A stretch of 44,111 nt of DNA, from NCBI GenBank assembly GCA_016936095.1, contig JAFGPR010000104.1, forward strand, positions 1 to 44,111, in the 5' to 3' direction. A model generated the notes under the pieces. The model had not been told where the DNA came from and ran no database searches. It saw only the letters and a list, made by a program, of their open reading frames with translations. Positions 8,056-16,429 of this stretch are shown here, piece after piece. The number at the start of each line of letters is the position of its first letter. The first letter of the stretch is position 1. The translations under genes and the position numbers were made by a program. The stretch comes from Ignavibacteriales bacterium (GTDB lineage Bacteria > Bacteroidota > Ignavibacteria > Ignavibacteriales > Melioribacteraceae).

Positions 8056-9498
8056 TTATTTCATTTTACATAAAATTCTACAAATCTCATCTTGAATATT
8101 CCTTGCTGTTGTGGAACTGCCAACAAAATTTTGTATTAAAATTGAAAATGCAATCTGATGATCATTCGCTGCTGTCAAATATCCGGACAGACAACTTACG
8201 CCACTCAATGTTCCTGTCTTTGCGTGAACATTATTCTCTGCTTCTGTTCCTTTCATTCTTGTTTTTAATGTTCCATCTATTCCAGCAATCGGAAATGATT
8301 CGTAAAGAATTCCATATAAAGATTTATAGTTGTTGTAAAAGAAAATTAAAATTTTCGTGAGTAATTCAGCAGTAACTAAATTGTAATGTGAGACACCTGA
8401 TCCATCAACAAGACGGTAATCTGAGGGGTCTAAACCAATAATTGTAATTAAACTATCAACTAATTTTAATCCATCTTTCGCTGAGGTCGGTTTCCCATAA
8501 AATTTTAATCCCATTGCTCTTAGTGTAATCTCTGCACTTAAATTATCACTAGTTTTATTGAGATTGACTATTACCTCTTTGTATGGTCTAGCCAAGGTAT
8601 AAAATAAATTTGCATAACATGGAGTTATTGAAAATCCGATAGAACCATTTAATTTAACATCATTTAATGTTAGTCTCTCATACATTAAGTACATAAAAAA
8701 CTTTGCCGGATTAGATAAATTGAATTTCGAGTATTGGCTCTCCCTATTAACGTCTAATTCTCCAGTGATATATATATCATCACTTCTGTCTAACCAGTCG
8801 CGGGTTATATTCAACTTTTGATTTTTATTATTAGTAGTTCTTGTATTATTGAAAATTTTGAAATAATCCGTCTGAGGATTTACTTGAACTATAACTAATG
8901 AATCAACAGAACTTGGTGAACAAAAAACTTCGATAGCGGCATCGTTAATAATCAATGGTGTTATATACGGAAAATCAGTAGATGGATCATCGTCCCACAT
9001 CCAACCCTGTCCCCAAAACAATGAATCAAAATTTGAAATGTCACCGTAAAGATTGCCTTGTATTTCCTTTATACCAAATTTCTTAATATTTTCAATTATC
9101 AAGTCAAGATCTTTTATTGTAAAGTCAGGATCACCTGTTCCTACAATATAAATGTTACCTGTGCAAATTGAATCAATAATTTCACCATCGTAATAAATAG
9201 AAGTCGTAAATTGATACTCAGGTGATAAGAAATAAAGAGCTGTTGAAGTTGTGATAATCTTCATATTCGAAGCAGGATGAAGAAGCATCGTGTTATTTTT
9301 TTTATAAATGGATTTTTTATCTGTTAAGTCATAAATATCAATTGCGATTTGTGAAGTCTTGAAAAACTTATTTTTTAACAAAGCGTCAATTTCATCCTTG
9401 GTGGTTTTTTTATCTTGAGGGAAAACAAATGATGAAATAAATAGAAATATAAAAATAATAATAGGGAAAAATCGGTTCGTTCTCATTTGTAATTCCAT
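8056..9498 (-). CDS. dacB: D-alanyl-D-alanine carboxypeptidase/endopeptidase (S13, PBP4-type)
   Basis: A 480-residue penicillin-binding protein that trims peptidoglycan stem peptides in the periplasm. All three active-site motifs are present: SNMK at 77-80 (SxxK), SDN at 317-319 and KTG at 427-429. The VGTGDPDF and DGSGVSHYN segments are also typical. A signal peptide covers the first 27 residues (hydrophobic FFPIIIFIFLFISSFVF, then PQD). The ATG at 9498 directly follows the upstream stop; a second ATG at 9486 (four codons in) begins MRTNRFF and is an equally good start. It is translationally adjacent to the TatD-radical SAM gene, in a housekeeping operon rather than a cell-wall cluster. Confidence 0.9.
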   Translation of the reverse strand: MELQMRTNRFFPIIIFIFLFISSFVFPQDKKTTKDEIDALLKNKFFKTSQIAIDIYDLTDKKSIYKKNNTMLLHPASNMKIITTSTALYFLSPEYQFTTSIYYDGEIIDSICTGNIYIVGTGDPDFTIKDLDLIIENIKKFGIKEIQGNLYGDISNFDSLFWGQGWMWDDDPSTDFPYITPLIINDAAIEVFCSPSSVDSLVIVQVNPQTDYFKIFNNTRTTNNKNQKLNITRDWLDRSDDIYITGELDVNRESQYSKFNLSNPAKFFMYLMYERLTLNDVKLNGSIGFSITPCYANLFYTLARPYKEVIVNLNKTSDNLSAEITLRAMGLKFYGKPTSAKDGLKLVDSLITIIGLDPSDYRLVDGSGVSHYNLVTAELLTKILIFFYNNYKSLYGILYESFPIAGIDGTLKTRMKGTEAENNVHAKTGTLSGVSCLSGYLTAANDHQIAFSILIQNFVGSSTTARNIQDEICRILCKMK

Positions 9499-10860
9499 TT
9501 ATTCAAAATAATGTCTAACATGAAATTCAGCACCAATTTCTTCTGTCACTAAATTTTTTGCAGCTTCTTCGTCCACTTTATCAAGTCCTACAATGGTCAT
9601 AATTATATGTGAATATTTTTTTGCACTTTTTGCAAACTTAATCATTTCGTCATGATATTCAGAAGGAACGTTCATCAACCTAGCGTATTCAATAGCATCG
9701 GATGAATTTAGACTAATTGAAACAGTATCAATCAAACCTTCAAATTCTGGAGTAATATCTTTTTTGTTGATAATATTTCCATGTCCATTCGTATTTAGTC
9801 TCGTTGTTCCACCATTTTCCTTCACATAAGTAGCTATTAGTTTAACTACATCCCATCTAATCGTAGGTTCACCATAACCACAAAAAACAATTTCTTTATA
9901 TTTTTTAGGATCGCCAATTTCATTTATATAAACATGAGCTGGTGGTTCATCCTCTTGATTCATTTTTAAATTATATCCACTTATTACTGGATTACTTTCC
10001 CTATTACAGAAAATACAATTTGAATCACATCGATTTGTTATGTTAATGTATAAATTATCGTTTAGTTCATAGGTAAAGTTTGCCTGAGGTTCTTTACCAA
10101 CTTTAAATAATTTATAAGCATTAAATGAAGCAATCCGTCCTATTTCCTTTGTGGTAAGATTGAATAATTCTGCAATTTTTTCTGCTGTTATTTTCAGATA
10201 CGAAGGTTCATTCCTTTTACCACGAAAAGGTTCTGGAGCCATAAACGGAGCATCAGTTTCTAAAAGTAGATTTTTCATCCCTATTTGAATTAATTTTTTC
10301 CTGATGTCCTCAGTGTTTTTGAAAGTAATATTTCCTGTGAACGATATATAGTGACCTAATTTAATTAGTTCTTTTGCTTCTTCGACAGTTCCCGCATAAC
10401 AATGGAATTGTGCTCTCAATCCCTTTGTACTATATTTTTTCACAATTTCCATTGTGTCTTCATTTGCCTCTCGATTATGTATGATCACCGGTAAGTCCGA
10501 TAAAATTGCAAGTTCTATTTGTTGCTCAAATGCATTAATTTGCTTTTCGCGAGGTGAAAAATCATAATAATAATCTAAACCAATTTCACCGATCGCAACA
10601 ACTTTATTCTCCTTAGAAAGTTTTTCTAATGAATCAATAATTGAATCATCCCATTCATTAGTATCGTGTGGATGGACACCGATTGCAGCATAAACGCATT
10701 CATATCGATTTGCTAAATCAATTGCTTGTCTGCACGAAGCTAAATTTGTTGATGGAACAATTATATAATCAACACCTGCTTCAATAGCTCTATTAATTAT
10801 TTCTGCCACTTCTCCATTGAAGTTAGGATAAAACAAATGACAATGTGTATCAATGAACAT
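9499..10860 (-). CDS. TatD-family metal hydrolase fused to radical SAM domain
   Basis: A 453-residue two-domain protein. Residues 1-255 are a complete TatD-type TIM-barrel hydrolase with metal ligands H6 and H8 (DTHCH), E92 (GEIGLDY), H128 (IIHNR), H153 (FHCYAG) and D203 (ETDAP). Residues 262-453 are a compact radical SAM domain with C278, C282, C285 (NRCDSNCIFC) to bind the 4Fe-4S cluster, a GYGEPT motif and LNTNGHG. TatD proteins are metal-dependent nucleases or deacylases. TatD-linked radical SAM proteins are known, as neighbours or fusions, but to my knowledge have no assigned reaction. The frame runs through without a break, so the fusion is real in this sequence. It sits 17 bases after purM and abuts the dacB-like gene. 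Confidence 0.9.
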   Translation of the reverse strand: MFIDTHCHLFYPNFNGEVAEIINRAIEAGVDYIIVPSTNLASCRQAIDLANRYECVYAAIGVHPHDTNEWDDSIIDSLEKLSKENKVVAIGEIGLDYYYDFSPREKQINAFEQQIELAILSDLPVIIHNREANEDTMEIVKKYSTKGLRAQFHCYAGTVEEAKELIKLGHYISFTGNITFKNTEDIRKKLIQIGMKNLLLETDAPFMAPEPFRGKRNEPSYLKITAEKIAELFNLTTKEIGRIASFNAYKLFKVGKEPQANFTYELNDNLYINITNRCDSNCIFCNRESNPVISGYNLKMNQEDEPPAHVYINEIGDPKKYKEIVFCGYGEPTIRWDVVKLIATYVKENGGTTRLNTNGHGNIINKKDITPEFEGLIDTVSISLNSSDAIEYARLMNVPSEYHDEMIKFAKSAKKYSHIIMTIVGLDKVDEEAAKNLVTEEIGAEFHVRHYFE

Positions 10861-10877
10861 AAGAAAAAATAGTTTAG

Positions 10878-11873
10878 TTAATAAATTTCTCCGATAATTA
10901 TCGCTTCTTCATTTGATTGCTTTGAAAGTCGCGTTACAAAATTCAAGTCTTTTTTATTTATTATAGCAATCAGTCCTATACCAAGATTAAATGTTTTTCG
11001 CATTTCTGTATTAGAAATTTCACCTGTCTGCTGAATTAATTTAAATATTGGTGGAAGCTTCCAAGAATTCCACTGAATATGGATTTTTAAATTCTTCGGG
11101 ACAACACGTTTTGTGTTTCCAATTATTCCACCACCTGTGATATGCGAAAATGCTTTTACTTTTATATTGGCCGATAATTTTTTAATTATTTTCAAATACG
11201 AACGATGTACCTTCAGCAACTCAGCACCAATGCTTGATTTCAGCGGAAAGGGTTTATCGGAAATAGAATATTTCTCAAAAAGTACTTTTCTTGCAAGTGA
11301 ATAACCATTAGTATGCAATCCAGTGGATTTAAATCCAATTAGTAAATCCCCTTTCTTTGTTTTGCTGCCATTAATTATTTTATCTTTTTCAACAATTCCA
11401 ACAATCATTCCAGCAATATCATATTCATCCTGCCCATAAAGACCGGGCATCTCTGCCGTTTCTCCGCCGATGAGTGAAATATTGTTCTCTTTACATGCAA
11501 TTGAAAATCCTTTTACAATTTGTGTTGCTTTTTCTGGTACGAGTTTCCCAAATGCCATATAGTCCATAAAATATTGTGGTATTGCACCGCAAACACTAAT
11601 ATCATTCACACAATGATTAACAAGATCTTGTCCAATTGTATCATGTTTATTTAATGCAAATGCAATTTTTAATTTAGTACCCACACCATCAACACTCGAA
11701 ACAAGTACAGGATTCTTCCATTTTTTCAAATCAATTTTATAAAATGCACCGAAATGACCGATACCAAGCAAAACATTTTTTGAAAATGTTGATTTCGTAA
11801 GTGATTTAATATTATCAACAGTTTTATTTCCAGCCGCAATATTTACACCTGAGGACTTATAAGTCGTTTTCAA
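10878..11873 (-). CDS. purM: phosphoribosylformylglycinamidine cyclo-ligase (AIR synthetase)
   Basis: A 331-residue enzyme for the fifth step of purine synthesis, closing FGAM to AIR with ATP. Hallmarks are YKSSGVNI at the start, SSVDGVGTK, NHCVNDI, GGETAEMPG and the late HITGGGI. Length is normal. It lies 42 bases downstream of uvrA and 17 bases before the TatD-radical SAM gene, apart from any other purine gene in this window. A candidate -7 element just upstream suggests it may have its own promoter as well. Confidence 0.95.
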   Translation of the reverse strand: MKTTYKSSGVNIAAGNKTVDNIKSLTKSTFSKNVLLGIGHFGAFYKIDLKKWKNPVLVSSVDGVGTKLKIAFALNKHDTIGQDLVNHCVNDISVCGAIPQYFMDYMAFGKLVPEKATQIVKGFSIACKENNISLIGGETAEMPGLYGQDEYDIAGMIVGIVEKDKIINGSKTKKGDLLIGFKSTGLHTNGYSLARKVLFEKYSISDKPFPLKSSIGAELLKVHRSYLKIIKKLSANIKVKAFSHITGGGIIGNTKRVVPKNLKIHIQWNSWKLPPIFKLIQQTGEISNTEMRKTFNLGIGLIAIINKKDLNFVTRLSKQSNEEAIIIGEIY

Positions 11874-11902
11874 TTTTAACTCAAAATTTATTTTTATATT
11901 TG

Positions 11903-11910
11903 CAAAATTA
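11903..11910 (-). promoter_or_regulatory. candidate -7 element upstream of purM
   Basis: On the minus strand TAATTTTG matches TAnnTTTG, 29 bases before the purM ATG, in the short gap after uvrA. A TTTG lies further upstream (11925-11922), but at only 11 bases spacing rather than about 20, so support is partial. Confidence 0.3.
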
Positions 11911-11915
11911 CTAAG

Positions 11916-14690
11916 TTATTTCAAATAATTACTTAGATACTTTCCCGTATGTGAAAGTTTATTCCTAATTATTTCTTCAGGAATCCCTGCAACAACAACT
12001 TTTCCACCTTTATCACCTGCGTCTGGTCCTAAGTCAATAATATAATCTGCACATTTTATTATATCTAAATTATGTTCAATAATAATTACAGAATTTCCTT
12101 TTTTAATTAACATATTAAAACAATTAATCAATTTTTTAATATCATCAAAATGAAGTCCTGTTGTTGGTTCATCAAATAAAAACAAAATATGCTTTCTTTC
12201 ATTTTCTTGTATCAAATGATTTGCAAGTTTTATTCTTTGTGCTTCTCCACCAGACAATGTATTTGCTGGTTGCCCAAGTTTGATATATCCCAATCCGACA
12301 TCATTAAGTACGGTTAAATATTTTAAGATTTTTTTATCGTTCTTAAAAAAACCTAAAGCTTCCTCTACTGTCATATTCAAAACATCAACAATATTCTTTC
12401 CTTTATATGTTATTGTTCGCGTCTCCTTTTTATAACGTGTTCCTTTACAATCTTCACATTCAAGATATAAATCTGCGAGGAATTGCATTTCTATTTTTAC
12501 ATAACCTTCCCCTTGGCAAGTTTCACATCTACCCCCAGGAACATTAAATGAAAAATATCCTGGTTTATAACCCTTTGCTCTTGCCTGTGGTGTCGAAGCA
12601 AATAATTCTCGTATTTTTTCAAATCCCTGGACATAACTAATGGGATTGGAACGGGGAGTCTTTCCTATTGGTGTCTGATCTACCATCTCAATCCAATCAA
12701 AAATTTTATATCCCTCAACATTCTCGCACTTCCCTATTCTTTGAGGATTTCCTCCTAATGACTTTAATATATTTCCATAAATAACATCATACAATAGAGT
12801 ACTTTTTCCTGAACCACTTACACCTGTAATAACAACAAATTTATTAGTAGGAATTTCAAGAGATATATTTTTTAAATTATTTTCAGATGCATTAATAATT
12901 TTTATACAATTCGTTTTTTGTGTATTTCTTCTCTTTGGAGTTTCAATCTGCAATTTACCTGATAAATATTTTCCTGTAATAGAACTTTCATTACTTAATA
13001 AATCTGCATAAGTTCCATTTGACACAATATTCCCTCCTTCAATTCCTGCACCTGGTCCCATATCAATTATCTTATCAGCAGATTTAATCATCTCTATATC
13101 GTGCTCAACAACAAGGACAGTATTTCCAATATCTCTTAGTGAACGAATTATATTTATCAGTTTCTCATTATCACGAGGGTGCAATCCGATTGTTGGTTCA
13201 TCAAGTATATATGTTGTTCCAATCAACGCAGAACCAAGCGCAGTTGCAAGATTTATTCTCTGCATCTCGCCACCCGATAGTGTATTGCTTAATCTATCAA
13301 GAGTTAAATACCCTAGTCCAACATCATTTAAGTATTTCAATCGCTTCTGAATTTCTTTTAATATCCTTCCACCAATGTCCAAATCTATTTTATCTAAATT
13401 TATTTCTTTGAAAAATTTATATATCTTTTCAATTGTAAGTTGGACCAAATCATATATTGATTTTTCTGATATTTTTACCTGAAGACTTTCTCTTCTTAAT
13501 CTTGAACCTTTGCAAGCATTACAAGTCGTGTAACCCCGATATTTACTTAGTAGAATTCTGATATGCATTTTGTAATTATCTTTCTCTAGAATTTTAAAAA
13601 ATTTACTTATCCCGATAAATCCATCAAATCCATCCCAGAGTAATTTTATTTGCTCTTCATTCAACTTTTTAATAGGTGCAGTAATTGAGATATTTCTATT
13701 TGGAGCTACTCTAACTAAATCACGTTGGAATTTACTAAATCTAACTGTTCTCCAAGGAGCAATCGCTCCTTCGATAATGCTCAAATTATCATTTGGAATA
13801 ATCAAGTTAATCGAATAATCTACCGTTCTTCCGAAACCTTGACAGACAGGACAAGCACCAAACGGATTATTAAAAGAAAAAAAACGTGGTTCTGGTTCGG
13901 CGTATTTTATATTACAACATTCATAGAACTTAGTGAAATGTTTGATCTCAATTGTATCGCAATTGATTATAGTTAATCTGCCTTCACCCTCTTTAAATGC
14001 AATTTCAAATGATTCAGAAAAATTTTCACGAATTTTGCCTTTAGTAATTTTTAATCTTTCTAAGATTACAATTATTCCTTCTTTCGTTTTCGGTAAAATA
14101 AATTCCTCGTTTAATTCAATTAATTTTCTATTATAAAAAATTCTGACATAACCTTTCTTTTTAAGTAAATTCAACTCCTCTTCAATTTTTCTTCCTTCGT
14201 GAGTAATAATCGGAAAACCCAGCAAAAATTTATTTTCTGCATTCTGATTTTCCAACCAATTTGTTACAGAAGCTACTGTATCTTTTACAACAATTTTTCC
14301 ACAATTAAAACAATGTGTTTTTCCAATACGTGCAAAGAGAAGTCTGAGATAATCATAAATTTCCGTTGAAGTCCCAACCGTGGAACGTGGATTACGTGTA
14401 GTGTTTTTCTGTTCAATTGCAACTGCAGGAGTAATTCCATAAATATAATCTATATCAGGTTTGTTTTTCCTTTCAAGAAATTGCCTAACATAAGGAGATA
14501 AAGTTTCAACGTATCGTCTTTGTCCTTCTGCGTAAATTGTATCAAAGACAAGAGAGGATTTACCACTACCACTGACACCAGTGAAAACAATCAACTTATT
14601 TCTTGGAATTTCAAGGTCAATATTTTTTAAGTTGTGCTCCCTTGCTCCTTTTATGATAATTTTCTTATTTTCTATAAGTTTCTTACTCAA
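11916..14690 (-). CDS. uvrA: excinuclease ABC subunit A
   Basis: A 924-residue DNA-damage recognition ATPase of nucleotide excision repair. It has two ABC modules: Walker A GVSGSGKSS near residue 39 and GVSGSGKST near 620, two LSGGE signatures, and Walker B segments ILDEPT and LFDEPT. The C-terminal zinc finger is intact (CETCQG ... CEDCKG). The N-terminal zinc site is altered: where many UvrA have CxxC before the EPR-FSFNNP segment, this one has adjacent cysteines (YECCNIKY), with the second pair kept (CPVCQG). Loss of that first pair also occurs in other Bacteroidota as I recall, so it is probably neutral. First gene of the minus-strand run, with a candidate promoter upstream. Confidence 0.96.
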   Translation of the reverse strand: MSKKLIENKKIIIKGAREHNLKNIDLEIPRNKLIVFTGVSGSGKSSLVFDTIYAEGQRRYVETLSPYVRQFLERKNKPDIDYIYGITPAVAIEQKNTTRNPRSTVGTSTEIYDYLRLLFARIGKTHCFNCGKIVVKDTVASVTNWLENQNAENKFLLGFPIITHEGRKIEEELNLLKKKGYVRIFYNRKLIELNEEFILPKTKEGIIVILERLKITKGKIRENFSESFEIAFKEGEGRLTIINCDTIEIKHFTKFYECCNIKYAEPEPRFFSFNNPFGACPVCQGFGRTVDYSINLIIPNDNLSIIEGAIAPWRTVRFSKFQRDLVRVAPNRNISITAPIKKLNEEQIKLLWDGFDGFIGISKFFKILEKDNYKMHIRILLSKYRGYTTCNACKGSRLRRESLQVKISEKSIYDLVQLTIEKIYKFFKEINLDKIDLDIGGRILKEIQKRLKYLNDVGLGYLTLDRLSNTLSGGEMQRINLATALGSALIGTTYILDEPTIGLHPRDNEKLINIIRSLRDIGNTVLVVEHDIEMIKSADKIIDMGPGAGIEGGNIVSNGTYADLLSNESSITGKYLSGKLQIETPKRRNTQKTNCIKIINASENNLKNISLEIPTNKFVVITGVSGSGKSTLLYDVIYGNILKSLGGNPQRIGKCENVEGYKIFDWIEMVDQTPIGKTPRSNPISYVQGFEKIRELFASTPQARAKGYKPGYFSFNVPGGRCETCQGEGYVKIEMQFLADLYLECEDCKGTRYKKETRTITYKGKNIVDVLNMTVEEALGFFKNDKKILKYLTVLNDVGLGYIKLGQPANTLSGGEAQRIKLANHLIQENERKHILFLFDEPTTGLHFDDIKKLINCFNMLIKKGNSVIIIEHNLDIIKCADYIIDLGPDAGDKGGKVVVAGIPEEIIRNKLSHTGKYLSNYLK

Positions 14691-14721
14691 TTGAAAAAAA
14701 TAAATTTATTTTAACAAACAA

Positions 14722-14729
14722 CAAAAATA
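14722..14729 (-). promoter_or_regulatory. candidate -7 element upstream of uvrA
   Basis: Minus-strand TATTTTTG fits TAnnTTTG, 31 bases before the uvrA ATG. No clear -33 TTTG. The 235-base divergent region 14691-14925 between uvrA and the lipoamide dehydrogenase gene otherwise holds AT-rich sequence with no LexA-like box that I could recognise. Confidence 0.35.
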
Positions 14730-14867
14730 TAAAAAAGATTTTTAAGAGACGAAAAAAAACGTGTAAAAAATTTCAATTCCATTAAAATTTATTGTGAATT
14801 ATACAAGGTAAATGTAACTTTACAAATTTTTATTAAACAATCTAAAGTAAGTTGTTTGTCAATTTAA

Positions 14868-14875
14868 TAAATTTG
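14868..14875 (+). promoter_or_regulatory. candidate -7 element upstream of lpdA
   Basis: TAAATTTG fits TAnnTTTG and lies 50 bases before the ATG at 14926. A TTTG at 14855-14858 is too close for a standard -33. A strong AGGAG ribosome binding site follows at 14915-14919. Confidence 0.4.
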
Positions 14876-14925
14876 TTTGCCTTAATTAAATTATTTTTTA
14901 ACTAATATGGGTTTAGGAGTATTAA

Positions 14926-16344
14926 ATGAAAATCAATACTGAACTTGCTGTAATTGGAGCAGGACCAGGAGGATATACAGCTGCTTTTCTTGCGGCTGAT
15001 ATGGGAATAAAAGTGACTTTAATAGACAAAGAAGAAAATCCCGGTGGTGTATGCCTTTATCGCGGTTGTATTCCATCAAAAGCATTATTGCATATAGCAA
15101 AACTAATAACTGAAACACAAGAAGCAGAAAAATGGGGAATTAAATTTAATAAACCTGAAATTGATATTGACAAGTTAAGAGAATTCAAAAATTCGGTTGT
15201 TAATAAATTAACTGGTGGTTTGGGTGTTTTAGTCAACCAAAGAAAAATCAATTATGTAAAAGGAACAGCTTCATTTTTAAATTCTACAACCTTATTAGTT
15301 GAAAAAGATAACAATGAAAAAATTGAGATTGAATTTGAGAAAGCAATTTTAGCAACCGGATCTGTTCCAATTCAACTTCAAGGAATACAAGTCAAACCTG
15401 AGAAGATTATGAATTCAACTCAAGCACTTGAAATCGAAGAAATACCAAAAAGATTATTAGTTATCGGTGGTGGATACATTGGGCTGGAGTTAGGCAGTGT
15501 TTATTCCGCTCTTGGTAGTAAAGTTACTTTCGTTGAAATGTTGCCTTCAATTCTAACTGGTGCTGACAGGGATTTGAAAAATATTGTTTATAAAAAAATT
15601 AGTACAATGGCAGAAAATATTTTCCTTAATACGAAAGTTGTAAGTCTAACCGATCACTCAGGTGGTGTAGAAGTTACTTTCGATGGTGATATTGGCGAAG
15701 AAAAAACAAAATTATTTGATAAAGTTCTATCCTCCATAGGAAGACGTCCCAGTACTGTCGGATTAGGACTTGAAAACACTAAAGTGAAAATTACAGAAAA
15801 AGGATTTGTTGAAGTTAACGAAAAACTTGAAACTAACGATCCAACAATTTATGCCATTGGTGACATTATCGGTAATCCAATGTTAGCACACAAAGCATCT
15901 GCAGAAGCAAAAGTTACAGTTAAAAATATTTTAAAAATGGAAACAACATTTAATCCGAAATCAATACCAGCTGTAGTATTTACTGACCCTGAATTAGCTT
16001 GGTGTGGCATAACAGAAATCGAAGCGAAAGAAAAAAATCTTGATGTGGAAGTAGCAAGGTTTCCATGGTCTGCCAGTGGAAGAGCGACAACAATTGACAG
16101 GAATGAGGGCATTACAAAATTAATTATTGATAAAAAAACAGAAATAATTCTCGGTGTGGGTATTGTTGGTGTAAATGCAGGTGAGTTAATTGCAGAAGGA
16201 GCTATGGCAGTAGAGTTGGGATTAAAGGTTGAACAAGCAGCAGAAGTAATTCACGCTCATCCTACTTTGTCGGAAACGTTTATGGAAGCATCAGAATTAT
16301 TTTTTGGTAAATGTACACATCTTTATAGACCGAAGAAGAAATAG
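14926..16344 (+). CDS. lpdA: dihydrolipoyl dehydrogenase (E3)
   Basis: A 472-residue FAD disulfide oxidoreductase that reoxidises dihydrolipoamide in 2-oxoacid dehydrogenase and glycine cleavage complexes. The FAD fold GAGPGGYTAA is at residues 11-20, and the redox-active cysteines are C43 and C48 (GGVCLYRGCIPSK). The NAD-binding VIGGGYIGLELG is near residue 175, the second FAD motif is YAIGDIIG, and the C-terminal active-site His is in HAHPTLSE. No lipoyl domain is fused at the N-terminus. The start is set by AGGAG seven bases upstream. It is monocistronic here, closed by a strong terminator; no dehydrogenase complex partner lies in the window. Confidence 0.95.
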   Translation: MKINTELAVIGAGPGGYTAAFLAADMGIKVTLIDKEENPGGVCLYRGCIPSKALLHIAKLITETQEAEKWGIKFNKPEIDIDKLREFKNSVVNKLTGGLGVLVNQRKINYVKGTASFLNSTTLLVEKDNNEKIEIEFEKAILATGSVPIQLQGIQVKPEKIMNSTQALEIEEIPKRLLVIGGGYIGLELGSVYSALGSKVTFVEMLPSILTGADRDLKNIVYKKISTMAENIFLNTKVVSLTDHSGGVEVTFDGDIGEEKTKLFDKVLSSIGRRPSTVGLGLENTKVKITEKGFVEVNEKLETNDPTIYAIGDIIGNPMLAHKASAEAKVTVKNILKMETTFNPKSIPAVVFTDPELAWCGITEIEAKEKNLDVEVARFPWSASGRATTIDRNEGITKLIIDKKTEIILGVGIVGVNAGELIAEGAMAVELGLKVEQAAEVIHAHPTLSETFMEASELFFGKCTHLYRPKKK

Positions 16345-16378
16345 AATTCAATGAGAATTAAAATATTATTAGAAAAAG

Positions 16379-16405
16379 AAAAGCTGTCTTTATTCGACAG
16401 CTTTT
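16379..16405. terminator. rho-independent terminator, probably bidirectional
   Basis: AAAAGCTGTC (16379-16388) and GACAGCTTTT (16396-16405) form a 10-bp perfect stem with a 7-base loop, followed by T on the plus strand. On the minus strand the stem runs into CTTTTTCT, so it can also end the convergent GH13 transcript. Confidence 0.85.
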
Positions 16406-16429
16406 TTAAAATCAGATTTTATACTTTAG

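Noticed and set aside
11916-14690. UvrA as degenerate because of the altered first zinc site
   Set aside because: All ATPase motifs and the C-terminal zinc finger are intact and similar changes occur in Bacteroidota as I recall; the gene looks functional.
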